From: Rhizobiales bacterium dw_265
Lineage (GTDB): Bacteria > Pseudomonadota > Alphaproteobacteria > Micropepsales > Micropepsaceae
Direction of reading: 5' to 3'
Assembly: GCA_018449595.1 (NCBI GenBank)
Contig: JAAVUU010000001.1
Coordinates: 310,001 to 374,000, forward strand
DNA: 64,000 nucleotides
In this document: positions 17,108 through 26,670 of the stretch, in pieces
Layout of the letters: every line of letters starts with the position of its first letter
Numbering within the stretch: the stretch's first letter is position 1
The notes under the pieces: model-generated
Seen by the model: only the letters and a program-made list of their open reading frames with translations
Told to the model about the DNA's origin: nothing
The model's database searches: none
Translations under genes and position numbers: made by a program

Positions 17108-17683
17108 TCATGCTCCCAGGGACGCCAGCAGCTTGTCGATATCGTCCTGCGAATTCGCCTGGCCGGCCAGTTGCGGCCCGTTCATCAGGTCGTCCGCGTC
17201 CAGGGGCAGGCAGGCATCCGCCGGCGCCGCGTCATCGCAGCATCCCCGGACCAGCGCCCCGATCTGGTCCTCCATCTGCTGCAGCGACCGCACCGCCTTG
17301 GCGATGCGCTGGCCGGTGATGTCCTGGAAGGCGCTGGCCTCGTAAATCCTGGTTGCTTCGACGCGCAGGGCATCGCGGGTTTCGGCCGGCACGCCGGCGG
17401 CAATGCGCTCGATCGCCTCGGTCGCGTCCATGATCTTGTTGGTCGCCGACGCCGTCTCGCGCACGATTTCCTCCAGTTCGTCCACCGTGTTGGACAAGGG
17501 AGGCTGCTGCGCGTCCGTCCGCAGCGCGTTGAGATCGCTGCGGGTCCGCTGGATATGGCCCAGAAGAAAATCCAGCACCGCGACAAGCGGGCCTTTGCGT
17601 TCCGGGCTCATCGTGTGCAGGACCGCTATCACGCGTCCGAGATAATCCTCGGCTTCATGCAGGTGCAGGGGTTGGGCTGTCAC
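17108..17683 (-). CDS. cheZ: Chemotaxis phosphatase CheZ
   Basis: A 191-residue helical protein that removes phosphate from CheY. The catalytic segment is ASAFQDITGQRIAKAVRSLQ, with the conserved Gln in FQDITGQ. The C-terminal QDDIDKLLASLGA is the CheY-binding tail typical of CheZ. The start is GTG at 17683, supported by GGAAGGA 7 bases upstream; it lies 17 bases after the cheY stop. The longer open frame upstream is cheY read in another frame. Confidence 0.93.
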   Translation of the reverse strand: MTAQPLHLHEAEDYLGRVIAVLHTMSPERKGPLVAVLDFLLGHIQRTRSDLNALRTDAQQPPLSNTVDELEEIVRETASATNKIMDATEAIERIAAGVPAETRDALRVEATRIYEASAFQDITGQRIAKAVRSLQQMEDQIGALVRGCCDDAAPADACLPLDADDLMNGPQLAGQANSQDDIDKLLASLGA

Positions 17684-17700
17684 GATCGTATCCTTCCGGT

Positions 17701-18087
17701 TCAGGCGGTGGCGAACACTTTGTCGATCTTGGTTCGCAGCGTTTCCGCGTTGAAAGGCTTGACGATATAGTTGGAGACGCCCGCCTTGCTGGCCGCGATC
17801 ACGTTTTCGGTCTTGCTCTCCGCCGTCACCAGAATGAAAGGCAGGCGCCTTAGCTTTTCGCTGGCGCGCACCTGGCGCAGCAGGTCCAGGCCCGACATCA
17901 CGGGCATGTTCCAGTCGGAAATGCACAAGCCGTAACGGCCGGCATTGAGCTTGGCGAGCGCTTCCTCGCCATTGGTGGCGTCATCGACATTTTCGATGCC
18001 GATCTGCTGCAGCAGGTTGCGGATCAGGCGCAGCATCGTGTTGTAGTCGTCCACGATCAGCACGGGGGTCGTCTTGAGGAAGGCCAT
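17701..18087 (-). CDS. cheY: Chemotaxis response regulator CheY
   Basis: A 128-residue single receiver domain. The acidic pocket is D13/D14, the phospho-acceptor is D58 in ISDWNMPVMSG, and the conserved Lys is in NYIVKPFNAETL. DWNMP is the CheY signature. It passes the CheA signal to the flagellar switch. cheZ follows 17 bases downstream, giving a kinase-output-phosphatase set. Position between cheR and cheZ is compact. Confidence 0.94.
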   Translation of the reverse strand: MAFLKTTPVLIVDDYNTMLRLIRNLLQQIGIENVDDATNGEEALAKLNAGRYGLCISDWNMPVMSGLDLLRQVRASEKLRRLPFILVTAESKTENVIAASKAGVSNYIVKPFNAETLRTKIDKVFATA

Positions 18088-18096
18088 TATCGTCTC

Positions 18097-18984
18097 CTAT
18101 GGGATGGTGGCGCGGGCCGCGGCCAATTCAGGCGCCGCGGTGCCGCCGGGGGTGAAGATGGATACGGGCCTGGCGTCGGCCCGGCGATAGACGCCGCGCA
18201 GGCCGGCGACATCGGCGAAGGCGTCGCTGACGCCGTACATCGATTCCGAACCGCCCAGCATGAGATAGCCGTCGCCCGCCATCTGGCGGCCGATTGCCGA
18301 CAGCACCGTGCGCTTGGTGGGCTGGTCGAAATAGATCAGCACATTGCGGCAGAAGACCAGATCGAAGCTGCCCATGCCGCGCAGGTCGCCCAGCAGGTTG
18401 CAGGGGCGGAACTCCACCATGTCGCCGACCTCGGACTTCAGGCGCCAGTCGCCGCCGACCTGCTCGAAATATTTTATCAGCAGGTGGACCGGCATGCCGC
18501 GTTGAACCTCGAAGGTCGAATAGGTCCGGCTCCTGGCGCGTTCCAGCACGCGCTCCGACAGGTCGGTGGCGACGATCTCGATGCGCCAGCCGGCCAGCAG
18601 GGCCGCCTGTTCGCGCAGCAGCATCGCCAGCGAATAGGGCTCCTGGCCGGTCGAGCAGGCCGCGCTCCAGATGCGCAGGCGGTTCTGGCCCGCGCGCGCC
18701 TTGAGCAACGCAGGCAGGACCGACAGGCGAAATTTTTCAAATGGCGCATGGTCGCGAAAGAACGACGTTTCGTTGGTGGTCATGGCGTCCACCACCTGCA
18801 CGATCAGGGATTCCGAGCGAATCATGCGCAGCGCCGCCGCCAGTTCCTCCAATCCCTTGAACCCGTGAACGCGCATGATCGCGGACAGCCGGGCTTCCAG
18901 CAGATAGGTTTTGTCCGGGCCGATCACAAGGCCCGAACGCTCGCGCAGAAGGCCTGCGAGGAATGCGAAATCCGCATCGGTCAT
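18097..18984 (-). CDS. cheR: Chemoreceptor methyltransferase CheR
   Basis: A 295-residue S-adenosylmethionine-dependent methyltransferase that methylates glutamates on chemoreceptors. The N-terminal helical domain is followed by TTNETSFFRD, the SAM-binding IWSAACSTGQEPYSLAMLL and VFCRNVLIYFD. ATG at 18984 overlaps the cheB stop by ATGA, which defines the start and indicates coupled translation. The C-terminal 20 residues after RRADARP are low complexity. Confidence 0.94.
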   Translation of the reverse strand: MTDADFAFLAGLLRERSGLVIGPDKTYLLEARLSAIMRVHGFKGLEELAAALRMIRSESLIVQVVDAMTTNETSFFRDHAPFEKFRLSVLPALLKARAGQNRLRIWSAACSTGQEPYSLAMLLREQAALLAGWRIEIVATDLSERVLERARSRTYSTFEVQRGMPVHLLIKYFEQVGGDWRLKSEVGDMVEFRPCNLLGDLRGMGSFDLVFCRNVLIYFDQPTKRTVLSAIGRQMAGDGYLMLGGSESMYGVSDAFADVAGLRGVYRRADARPVSIFTPGGTAAPELAAARATIP

Positions 18985-20090
18985 GCGCCATCTCCCGCCG
19001 CCAGCGCCGCGACGCGGGGCGCGATCTGGGACAAGGGAAGGATCGCGGCGCAAAGCCCCGCCGTCGCCACGGCGCCGGGCATGCCCCAGACCACGCTGCT
19101 CTCCTCATCCTGGGCAATGGCGGCTCCGCCGGCCTGGACGATCGCCTGGGTGCCTTCCAGTCCGTCGCTGCCCATGCCGGTGAGCATGATCGCGAGCGCG
19201 TGCTGGCCGAAGCATTGGGCGGCGCTGCGGAACAGGGGATTGACGGAGGGACGGCAGAAATTCTCCGGCGGTTCCTTGGTCAGCCCGGTGCAGAAATCGG
19301 ATTTGTCCCGAACGATCTTCATGTGGAAGTCGCCGGGCGCCAGATAGACATGGCCCGGCTGCAGCACGATGCCGTCCAGGGCTTCCCAGCAGGGCCGCCG
19401 GCCGGCCTGCGCGACATGCTCGGCCAGTATGGGTGTGAAGGTCGCCGGCATGTGCTGGGCGATCAGGATGGGAAGCCGCATTGTCAGCGGAAGATCGCGG
19501 AAGAAGGCCTGGAGCGCCTGGGGACCGCCGGTCGAACTGCCGATGACCAGGACTTTCGGCGCCATCGGTGCGAAGGGCCGCAGCGCATGGTTGCGCGCCG
19601 GCGCCGGGGCGGCTTTCGCCGGCCGGGCGGGACGCGGCGGCGCCGTTACGCGGCGGCGCCCCAGGGCCCGGACCTTGGCGAGCAGGTCATGCCGGTAGAT
19701 CTCCGCCGAGCGGAGCTGGCCGGTGCTGGGCTTGGGAATATAATCGGTGGCGCCTTGGGCCAGCGCGCAGAGACTGATTTCCGCGTTCCGCTGGCTCAGA
19801 GTGGAGGCGATGATGACATGGACGCCGCGGTCGATCTCCAGCAGTTTCGGCAGGGCCGCAAGCCCGTCCATCACCGGCATTTCGATGTCCAGGATGATCG
19901 TGTCCACGGTGCGGCGCGCAAGCTGCTGTACCGCCATCAGGCCGTTGCTGCAGGAGGCCACGACCTCGATGCCGGGGTCGGCCTCCAGCAGGCGCGTGGT
20001 CAGGCCCCGCACCACGGCGGAATCGTCGACCACCATCACGCGGATGCGCGGCGCGGAAACCGGGGCGGAACGGGCGCTTTCGTCGTTCAT
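18981..20090 (-). CDS. cheB: Chemoreceptor methylesterase/deamidase CheB
   Basis: A 369-residue protein with an N-terminal receiver (MVVDDSAVVRGL; phospho-Asp in IILDIEMPVMDG) and a C-terminal methylesterase. Catalytic residues lie in GSSTGGPQAL (Ser), AQHMPATFTP (His) and LTGMGSDGLEG (Asp). It removes methyl groups added by CheR, and its activity rises on phosphorylation by CheA. A basic Pro/Ala-rich linker (RPARPAKAAPAPARN) joins the domains. The start overlaps the upstream cheY-like gene by ATGA. Confidence 0.94.
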   Translation of the reverse strand: MNDESARSAPVSAPRIRVMVVDDSAVVRGLTTRLLEADPGIEVVASCSNGLMAVQQLARRTVDTIILDIEMPVMDGLAALPKLLEIDRGVHVIIASTLSQRNAEISLCALAQGATDYIPKPSTGQLRSAEIYRHDLLAKVRALGRRRVTAPPRPARPAKAAPAPARNHALRPFAPMAPKVLVIGSSTGGPQALQAFFRDLPLTMRLPILIAQHMPATFTPILAEHVAQAGRRPCWEALDGIVLQPGHVYLAPGDFHMKIVRDKSDFCTGLTKEPPENFCRPSVNPLFRSAAQCFGQHALAIMLTGMGSDGLEGTQAIVQAGGAAIAQDEESSVVWGMPGAVATAGLCAAILPLSQIAPRVAALAAGDGA

Positions 20091-20497
20091 GCCGCTTCCT
20101 CTTCCACCGCTTCCAGGCCGAGCTGAATCAGCTTGTCGCGCAGGATTTCCCTGTCGAACGGCTTCATGATGTATTCGTCGGCGCCCGCCGTCATGGCGAT
20201 GCCGATCTTTTCCAGGGTGTTTTCCGTGGTGCAGAGGATGACCTTGGGCTGCGGCGCCAGGTCCATCGCCCGCAGGGTCACAAGACAGGTGATGCCGTCC
20301 ATGACGGGCATGTTCCAGTCGAGCAGGATCACATCGGGCGTGACCTCGCGGCACATCTCCAGCGCCTGCCGCCCGCTGGCGCTCTCCGCGACGATGTAGC
20401 CGAGGTCGCGGAACATCCCGCCGGCGATGCGGCGCACGGTGGTGGAATCGTCCACCACCAGGCAGAGACGCGGATAGCCGATATCGGGAATTGTCAT
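20087..20497 (-). CDS. CheY-like single-domain response regulator
   Basis: A 136-residue receiver. Acidic pair in LVVDDSTT, phospho-Asp in VILLDWNMPVMDG and Lys in YIMKPFDRE. It carries TTEN at the switch Thr position, common in alphaproteobacterial CheY proteins. It is the second CheY of the operon, between cheA and cheB, and may serve as phosphate sink or as the main motor output; the sequence does not say which. Stop overlaps cheB start. Confidence 0.9.
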   Translation of the reverse strand: MTIPDIGYPRLCLVVDDSTTVRRIAGGMFRDLGYIVAESASGRQALEMCREVTPDVILLDWNMPVMDGITCLVTLRAMDLAPQPKVILCTTENTLEKIGIAMTAGADEYIMKPFDREILRDKLIQLGLEAVEEEAA

Positions 20498-20504
20498 CTT
20501 GTCC

Positions 20505-23168
20505 TCACGAAGCCCGCCGCGTCACGCGGCCTTCGGCGTGTTCGCCGCAGACGCCGATGACCTGCTTCAGATCGCGGGCCAGCGAGGCGCGGTGGCTCTT
20601 GCTGAAATAGTGATTGAAGCCGGCGGCGGTGCCCGCCGCGATGTCGGCTTCGCCGGCGCGGGCCGAAAGCGCCACCATCGGCGTGGCCCGCCAGCCAGGA
20701 TCGCGGCGCACCGCCTGGGCGAGCGCCAGCCCATCCATCCGCGGCATGTCGATGTCGCTGATGATCAGGTCGAAATTCTGCCCGCCGTCGCGCAGCTTGA
20801 GCGCGTCCGCGCCGTCACCCGCCATCGTCACCTGCCAGCCGGCGGCGGAAAGCAGCGGCGACAGCATGTTGCGGAAGAAGGGGCTGTCATCGACCAGAAG
20901 CACCTTGCGGCCCGCCTGGACCGCGTCCCGCGCCAGTTCGCCGTCGCGCTCGAACCAGTCGGCGAAGGCCAGCGTCAGGTAATGGCCGATGTCCACGATG
21001 TCGGTCGCCTTGCCGGCGATGATGGCGCTGCCGACCAGGCCTTCGGTGTCCGAGGACAGTTCGACGGACATGGTGTCCTGGACGATGTCCACGATATCGT
21101 CGACCACCAGGCCCATGGTGCGGGTGTCGTCGGCAAAGACCAGGACCTGCTGCTTGCCGGTGTCCTTCCAGACATGCGCCGGATTGATCGCCACCAGCGG
21201 CACCAGGTGATCGCGATATTGCACGACATGCTGGCCGCGCGCGCGCTCGATCCTGGCGGTTTCGAAGTCCTCGATGCGGGCCACCAGTTCCAGCGGCACC
21301 GCCTTCAGGTCGCTGCCGCCGGCGCGGAACAGCAGGAACGAGGTGCGTCCGTCCGCGCGGCCGGCCTGGGCGGGCGGGGTTTCGGCGATGTCCGCGGCGG
21401 CGCCGAGCTGGGTCTGGCAGACCGTGCCCGCCAGGCCGCTGGGGTCCAGGATCATGATGACGCTGCCGTCGCCCAGGATGGTGTTGCCGGCATAGACGCC
21501 GATGCCCCGCAACAAATGCGAGACGGGCTTGACCACGATTTCCTCGGTATCGAAGACGCGGTCCACGATGATGCCGAAGGTATGGGGACCGACCTGGGTG
21601 ACCACGATGAACTGGTTGCCGCTGTCGCCGGCCGCCGGCGCGTCCATCTTGAGCAGCTTGCCCAGGGAGACCAGCGGCAGCAGGCGGTCGCGCAGGCGCA
21701 GCACGGGCGAGGTGTTGACGGTCTCGATCCGCATGCCCGATTTCGCCGAGACCCGGACCAGTTCGATGACATTGAGCTGGGGGATCGCGAAACGCTCCCG
21801 GCCCGCCTCGACGATGAGGCCGGAAATGATGGCCAGCGTCAGCGGAATCTTGATGATGAATTCCGATCCCTGGCCGACCACCGACTTCATGTCGATGGCG
21901 CCGCCGATCTTCTCGATATTGGTGCGCACGACGTCCATGCCGACGCCGCGGCCCGAGACATTGGTGACTTTCTCGGCGGTGGAGAAGCCGGGATTGAAGA
22001 TGAACTGCAGAATCTGCTGCTCGCTCATCGCGGCCAGTTCGGATTCCGCGGCCAGGCCGTTCTTGAGGGCCTTGGCGCGGATGCGCTCGACGTCCAGGCC
22101 GCGGCCGTCGTCGGCGATGCGGATCACGATATGGCCGCTTTCGTGATAGGCCTCCAGCGTGATGGTGCCGGTTTCCGGCTTGCCGGCGGCAAGGCGCGCG
22201 GCCGGCGCCTCGATGCCATGATCGGCCGAGTTGCGGATCATGTGGGTCAGGGGGTCCTTGATCAGTTCCAGCACCTGGCGGTCGAGCTCGGTCTCGGCGC
22301 CCTGCTGGACGAGCTGGATCTTCTTGCCGGAATCCACCGACAGGTCGCGCACGATGCGCGGCAGCTTGGCCCAGGCATTGCCGATGGGCTGCATCCGCAT
22401 CCTTGTCACCACTTCCTGCAGGTCGGAGGTGATGTGGCTGAGGCGCTGCAGCGGCACCTTGAAGTCGCTTTCCGGCTGGCGCCGTGCGGTCTGCATCAAC
22501 TGGTTGCGGATCAGCACCAGTTCGCTGATGAGATTCATCTGGGTCTCGATCACATCGACATTGACGCGGATCGAGGCGCCCGCGACCGCGGATTCCCTGT
22601 GCTCGGCCGGGGCCGGCGGTGCGGCGGCCGGTTCGGCCGGGGCGGAAGCGGCGGGCAGAGCGGGGTGGGCGCTCTGCCCGGCGATCGCCTGCTCGACTTC
22701 CAGAAGAAGTTCGGCGGCGACCGGGTAGCCGCCCTCCTCGTCCAGCGAGGCAGGGGCGGTGACGGTGTCGGATGTTTGCGCCGGAACGCCCGTGGCGGCG
22801 AAGGCGTCGATCTCGGCGATGAGGCGCGCATCGTCGCCCGCCGGTTCGACACCATTCTCTTCCAGGGCGGTCAGCAGGGCGCGTATCTGGTCGATGCAGG
22901 TCAGGATCAGGGTAACGGCGGCGGGCGTGACGGCGAGGTCCCCGTCCCGGAACTTGCCCAGGATATTCTCGCCGGCATGGGCCACCGCGCCCAGCCGCAT
23001 CAGGCCGAGAAAGCCGCAGGTGCCCTTGATGGTGTGCATCAGGCGGAAGATGTTGCCGAGCAGCGCCGGATCGTTGGCGTCCTGTTCCAGCCGCACCAGC
23101 TCCAGGTCGAGGGTGGCGAGGCTTTCGCCGGTTTCGGTGAGGAATTCCTTGATCAGATCGTCTTCCAT
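20505..23168 (-). CDS. cheA: Hybrid chemotaxis kinase CheA with two CheW-like domains and a receiver
   Basis: An 887-residue kinase. The N-terminal HPt domain has phospho-His45 in MHTIKGTCGFLG. A Pro/Ala-rich linker (about 195-220) leads to the dimerisation helices and the ATP-binding domain (MIRNSADHGIE, DDGRGLDVE, GRGVGMDVV). A first CheW-like domain follows, then a second (FRAGGSDLKAVPLELVARI), and a C-terminal receiver from about 753 with phospho-Asp805 in ISDIDMPRMDG. The fused receiver differs from E. coli CheA and may act as a phosphate sink or as output. It lies between cheW and the cheY-like gene. Confidence 0.94.
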   Translation of the reverse strand: MEDDLIKEFLTETGESLATLDLELVRLEQDANDPALLGNIFRLMHTIKGTCGFLGLMRLGAVAHAGENILGKFRDGDLAVTPAAVTLILTCIDQIRALLTALEENGVEPAGDDARLIAEIDAFAATGVPAQTSDTVTAPASLDEEGGYPVAAELLLEVEQAIAGQSAHPALPAASAPAEPAAAPPAPAEHRESAVAGASIRVNVDVIETQMNLISELVLIRNQLMQTARRQPESDFKVPLQRLSHITSDLQEVVTRMRMQPIGNAWAKLPRIVRDLSVDSGKKIQLVQQGAETELDRQVLELIKDPLTHMIRNSADHGIEAPAARLAAGKPETGTITLEAYHESGHIVIRIADDGRGLDVERIRAKALKNGLAAESELAAMSEQQILQFIFNPGFSTAEKVTNVSGRGVGMDVVRTNIEKIGGAIDMKSVVGQGSEFIIKIPLTLAIISGLIVEAGRERFAIPQLNVIELVRVSAKSGMRIETVNTSPVLRLRDRLLPLVSLGKLLKMDAPAAGDSGNQFIVVTQVGPHTFGIIVDRVFDTEEIVVKPVSHLLRGIGVYAGNTILGDGSVIMILDPSGLAGTVCQTQLGAAADIAETPPAQAGRADGRTSFLLFRAGGSDLKAVPLELVARIEDFETARIERARGQHVVQYRDHLVPLVAINPAHVWKDTGKQQVLVFADDTRTMGLVVDDIVDIVQDTMSVELSSDTEGLVGSAIIAGKATDIVDIGHYLTLAFADWFERDGELARDAVQAGRKVLLVDDSPFFRNMLSPLLSAAGWQVTMAGDGADALKLRDGGQNFDLIISDIDMPRMDGLALAQAVRRDPGWRATPMVALSARAGEADIAAGTAAGFNHYFSKSHRASLARDLKQVIGVCGEHAEGRVTRRAS

Positions 23169-23186
23169 TGCGGCAGCTCCGTTCCG

Positions 23187-23681
23187 TCAGAATTTGATGG
23201 CGATGTCGAGCAGGCGCTCGATGTCGAGCGCGACCAGAAGGCCGCCCTCGATGCGGTAGACGCCCTCGGCGATGTCGCGCCACAAGGGGTCCAGGGTCGA
23301 AGGGTTGCTCTCGTGTTCGTGCGCCCCCGGGCTCATGATGTCGCCCACCGAGTCGACCAGCAGGCTGTAGAATTCGGCGCCGCTCTCGATGGTAACGCCC
23401 ATCCGGCGCTTCTGCGCCGTGCCCTCGTATGGCGGCAGGGCCAGGCGCTTGCGCACATCGATCACCGTGACGATGCGGCCGCGCAGGTTGATCGAGCCGC
23501 TGATCTCCGGCGCGCTGAGGGGCACGGCGGCGATGACATCGGGCATCAGGACATCCTGGACGCGCTGGACGGGAATGCCGAAGAGCTGGTTGTGCACGAC
23601 AAAGGTGACGAAGGTTTCGGAGCCGTCGGGCGCGGGGCGTCTGGCATTGGCGGCGGCGGCGATATTCGGCGCGGTGGACAT
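23187..23681 (-). CDS. cheW: Chemotaxis coupling protein CheW
   Basis: A 164-residue scaffold that links receptors with CheA. The CheW fold begins at TFVVHNQLFGIPVQRVQDVL and includes GSINLRGRIVTVIDVRKRL. The first 25 residues are low complexity. ATG at 23681 is chosen because the region upstream is the G/C-rich hairpin and not protein-like. cheA starts 18 bases downstream of its stop. Confidence 0.93.
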   Translation of the reverse strand: MSTAPNIAAAANARRPAPDGSETFVTFVVHNQLFGIPVQRVQDVLMPDVIAAVPLSAPEISGSINLRGRIVTVIDVRKRLALPPYEGTAQKRRMGVTIESGAEFYSLLVDSVGDIMSPGAHEHESNPSTLDPLWRDIAEGVYRIEGGLLVALDIERLLDIAIKF

Positions 23682-23725
23682 GGCGTGATCCTGTTGCTTC
23701 AGAGGCGGAGCGGACGATCTGCCCG

Positions 23726-23771
23726 CGATGGGGGGCGGCTGGGCCGGGGGGACGGCACCGCCCCCCCATCG
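23726..23771 (-). other. G/C-rich hairpin between MCP and cheW
   Basis: CGATGGGGGG at 23726-23735 pairs with CCCCCCATCG at 23762-23771, with a loop rich in G/C and possible extension by CGG/CCG. It lies in the 119-base gap between the MCP gene and cheW, the only sizeable gap in the operon. No T-tract follows on the minus strand, so partial attenuation or mRNA stabilisation fits better than full termination. Not tested. Confidence 0.5.
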
Positions 23772-23800
23772 CTTGGGCAACCCTGGTGGGGTTCGGCGGA

Positions 23801-25480
23801 TCAGGCGGCCTTGAGATTGCTCAGGAACTGTCCGACGAGATTTTTCAGCTCAGTCGAGTTCTCGCCAAGGCGGCGTGACGCCGACAGCACCTGGTTGGCC
23901 GCGCCGCCGGTTTCGTTGGCGGCCTGGGTGACGCCGGTGATGTTCGACGACACTTCCTGGGTGCCCTTGGCGGTTTCCTCGACATTGCGGGCGATCTCCT
24001 GGGTCGCGGCGCCCTGCTCCTCGACGGCGGCGGCGATGGTGGTGGCGATCTCCTTGATCTCACCGATCCGCTTGTCGATGGTGCCGATGGCGTCCACGGC
24101 CTGGTCGGTCGCCTCGCGCACTTCGGCGATCTGGGTGCTGACCTCCTCGGTCGCCTTCGCCGTCTGGTTGGCCAGGTTCTTCACCTCGGCCGCGACCACC
24201 GCAAAGCCCTTGCCCGCATCGCCGGCCCGCGCCGCCTCGATGGTGGCGTTGAGGGCAAGGAGGTTGGTCTGGTCGGCAATGTCGGTGATCAGGCTGACGA
24301 TCTGGCCGATCTTCCCGGCGGCGGACAGCAGGCGCTGGACCAGCTGCTTGGCCTTTTCGGCATCGGCGACCGCGCTGTTGGCGATGGTGCTGGAATGGCT
24401 GACCTGGCGGCTGATCTCGGAGATCGAGGACGACAGTTCCTCGGCCGCCGAAGCGACGGTCTGGACATTGGCGGCGCTTTCTTCCGACGCCGCGGCCACG
24501 ACGCTGGCCTGCTTGGTGGTTTCCTCGGCCGTGGCGCTCATCGCCGAGGCGGAGGATTCCAGCTGGCCGGCCTGGGCCGAGACTTCGGTGACAATGCCGC
24601 CGACGCCGGATTCGAAATTGCGCATCAACTCATTCAGGCGCACCAGCCGGGCTTCGGTCTGGCGGGCGGCTTCCTCACGCTCCGCCCGCATCCTGTCTGC
24701 TTCCATGCCGTTCTTGCGAAACACTTCGACATCGCCGGCCATGATGCCCAGTTCGTCCTTGCGGTCGATACCGGCAACCGTCACATCGTATTTTCCCGTG
24801 GCCAGCGTGCGCATGCATTCCGACAGGGACTTGATCGGCTTGACAATGCCAGTCTGGGCAATCAGCCAGGCGATGAAAATCCCGAACGCGATGCCGCCCA
24901 CCATGATACCGCCGGAAAGCCACATGGTATGGCTGGTCTGAGCCGCCAGCGCATCGTCGCCTTCCTGGATCTGGCTCAGGATCTTCTCGCGCAGCCGATC
25001 GAGATCATCCGTCAGCTTGTCCTGCGCCGTGATATAGGGGCCTTCGGCCTTGCGCGCGGCCTCGTCGTTATCCTTGAGGGCGGCATCTATCATCGGCTGG
25101 GCAGCGGAGCGCGCATTGGCATATTCCGCCAGCACGGTATCGACCTCGTCGCCATGCTGGGGCGTCAGCGATTTGATCTCGGCGGCATATTTCTTGAGGT
25201 CGGCATCGTTCTGATCGATATTCGCCAGCAGGCCGCGCATCTGGGCCACGTCCGACTCGATGATCATGCCATAGACGTCCGACCGGAAATTGGCGGCGTC
25301 GACGCGCAGGCGCACAAGGTTCAAGGCGCTGGTCTCGTCCTTGTCCAGAAAGCTGGAATAGGAACCGGTGACGGAGCGCATCTGCACCATCATGAAGGCA
25401 GTGCCGCAGATGATGATCGCGGCAAGCGCCACAATCGAGCCGATGATTTTGGTGCTGATCTTGAAATCCTGCAGACGCAT
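23801..25480 (-). CDS. Methyl-accepting chemotaxis protein (transmembrane)
   Basis: A 559-residue receptor. It has an N-terminal membrane segment (about 12-34), a periplasmic four-helix-bundle sensor (about 40-185), a second membrane segment (about 187-210), HAMP, and a long signalling coiled coil. The hairpin tip has [30 protein letters not shown], cut here: [20 protein letters not shown] is diagnostic. There is no C-terminal CheR/CheB pentapeptide. GAGGG lies upstream of the ATG. It heads the che operon, so the 390-base gap upstream holds the operon promoter. Ligand unknown. Confidence 0.93.
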   Translation of the reverse strand: MRLQDFKISTKIIGSIVALAAIIICGTAFMMVQMRSVTGSYSSFLDKDETSALNLVRLRVDAANFRSDVYGMIIESDVAQMRGLLANIDQNDADLKKYAAEIKSLTPQHGDEVDTVLAEYANARSAAQPMIDAALKDNDEAARKAEGPYITAQDKLTDDLDRLREKILSQIQEGDDALAAQTSHTMWLSGGIMVGGIAFGIFIAWLIAQTGIVKPIKSLSECMRTLATGKYDVTVAGIDRKDELGIMAGDVEVFRKNGMEADRMRAEREEAARQTEARLVRLNELMRNFESGVGGIVTEVSAQAGQLESSASAMSATAEETTKQASVVAAASEESAANVQTVASAAEELSSSISEISRQVSHSSTIANSAVADAEKAKQLVQRLLSAAGKIGQIVSLITDIADQTNLLALNATIEAARAGDAGKGFAVVAAEVKNLANQTAKATEEVSTQIAEVREATDQAVDAIGTIDKRIGEIKEIATTIAAAVEEQGAATQEIARNVEETAKGTQEVSSNITGVTQAANETGGAANQVLSASRRLGENSTELKNLVGQFLSNLKAA

Positions 25481-25873
25481 GGCAATTTCCCTCTTCGTTC
25501 CTGGCCGAAAGACCGTCCGCTATTTGCGGTGGTCTGGGCCGTTAAATCCGGGCCGTTGGGAAATCCCACCGGTCGGTAGAACGCTAGGAGCGCCTTGTGA
25601 ACAGCGGTTGCCGCGATATGTCGCTATTATTTCGGATTGTCACAGAATATGTCGACGCGTCGGCGCCGGCTTTATGCAAGGGAAAGATCGCGGTCATGAC
25701 CCCGCAACGACCGCGAATGATCTGGGCCAGTTTATGGCGCTTGCCAGTTTTGAAAACTACGGCAATATTAAATCAGTATAGACCAAGCGATTTTCGACTG
25801 TTCAGGCAGGGAAGCGAATTGTATCGCACCACATATTTTTAAGACAGCCGGCTGGAGAGCCCATTAATTCAAC
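25481..25873. other. Divergent promoter region
   Basis: About 390 bases between the che operon and the divergent OmpR-type regulator gene. The right half is AT-richer than the surroundings. It must carry promoters for both transcripts, but I found no clear sigma-28 or sigma-70 boxes and no gene-like frame. Confidence 0.4.
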
Positions 25874-26584
25874 ATGGTCAAACATATTTTGGTCGTCGAA
25901 GACGACGACGGCGTGCGCGTTGCATTGCAAAGATGGTTAACGTCCGATGGATTCCAGGTCACGGCGGTTGGAGAGGGAAGGCAGGTCGGCGAAATCCTGG
26001 AAAGGATGTCTATCGACCTTGTCGTCATGGACATATGCCTGCCCGATACGGATGGACTGCGCCTGACCACGCAAATTCGCGAAAAATGCGACCCCGGCAT
26101 CATTATCCTGAGCGGCCGGGGCGACCTGATGGACCGGGTTGTCGGACTGGAAATGGGCGCCGACGATTACATCACCAAGCCCTTTGAACCGAGAGAAATC
26201 CTGGCGCGCGTCCGCAGCGTGCTGCGAAGGATGCGGCCCGCGCCTGCCGCCATTCCCGGCCGGGCCGCCGGCTACACTTTTGACGGCTGGCTGGTGGACG
26301 CCCAATCCCACGCCTTGTTCAACCCCAGCGGCGAACCCACCCCCCTGACCAGCGGCGAGTACCAGCTGCTGGAAGCCTTCGTCACCCATGCCAATCGCGT
26401 GCTGAGCCGCGATCAGTTGATCGAATGGACCAGCACCAATGATTCCCCGGCGTTTGACCGCAGCATCGACACCCGCGTCGGGCGCCTGCGCAAAAAGCTC
26501 AACGAGCATCCGCGACAGCCGCGCTATATCAAGACCGTGCGCAATGGCGGCTATATGTTCGCCGCCAAGGTGACACCAGCCTGA
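25874..26584 (+). CDS. OmpR-family response regulator, orphan
   Basis: A 236-residue transcription factor. The receiver has EDDDG at the start, phospho-Asp in VVMDICLPDTDG and Lys in YITKPFEPRE. The C-terminal winged helix ends with RQPRYIKTVRNGGYMFAAKV, the normal OmpR/PhoB recognition and wing region. No cognate kinase gene is adjacent. It is divergent from the che operon. Target genes unknown. The upstream ribosome site is weak (GGAGAG about 15 bases before ATG). Confidence 0.9.
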   Translation: MVKHILVVEDDDGVRVALQRWLTSDGFQVTAVGEGRQVGEILERMSIDLVVMDICLPDTDGLRLTTQIREKCDPGIIILSGRGDLMDRVVGLEMGADDYITKPFEPREILARVRSVLRRMRPAPAAIPGRAAGYTFDGWLVDAQSHALFNPSGEPTPLTSGEYQLLEAFVTHANRVLSRDQLIEWTSTNDSPAFDRSIDTRVGRLRKKLNEHPRQPRYIKTVRNGGYMFAAKVTPA

Positions 26585-26670
26585 AATGCGGCGCGTTCGC
26601 GCGATGGGTCGGATGTCACGCAAGCCTGAAGGGGGCAAGCGGCGCCGGATCGCAAATCGGCCAGTCCGGC

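Noticed and set aside
20499-24941. Very long plus-strand open frame (1480 codons) opposite cheA, cheW and the receptor
   Set aside because: It is antisense to well-supported che genes. Its residue composition (Gly/Ala/Arg/His/Asp-rich without motifs) is that of a GC-rich shadow frame.
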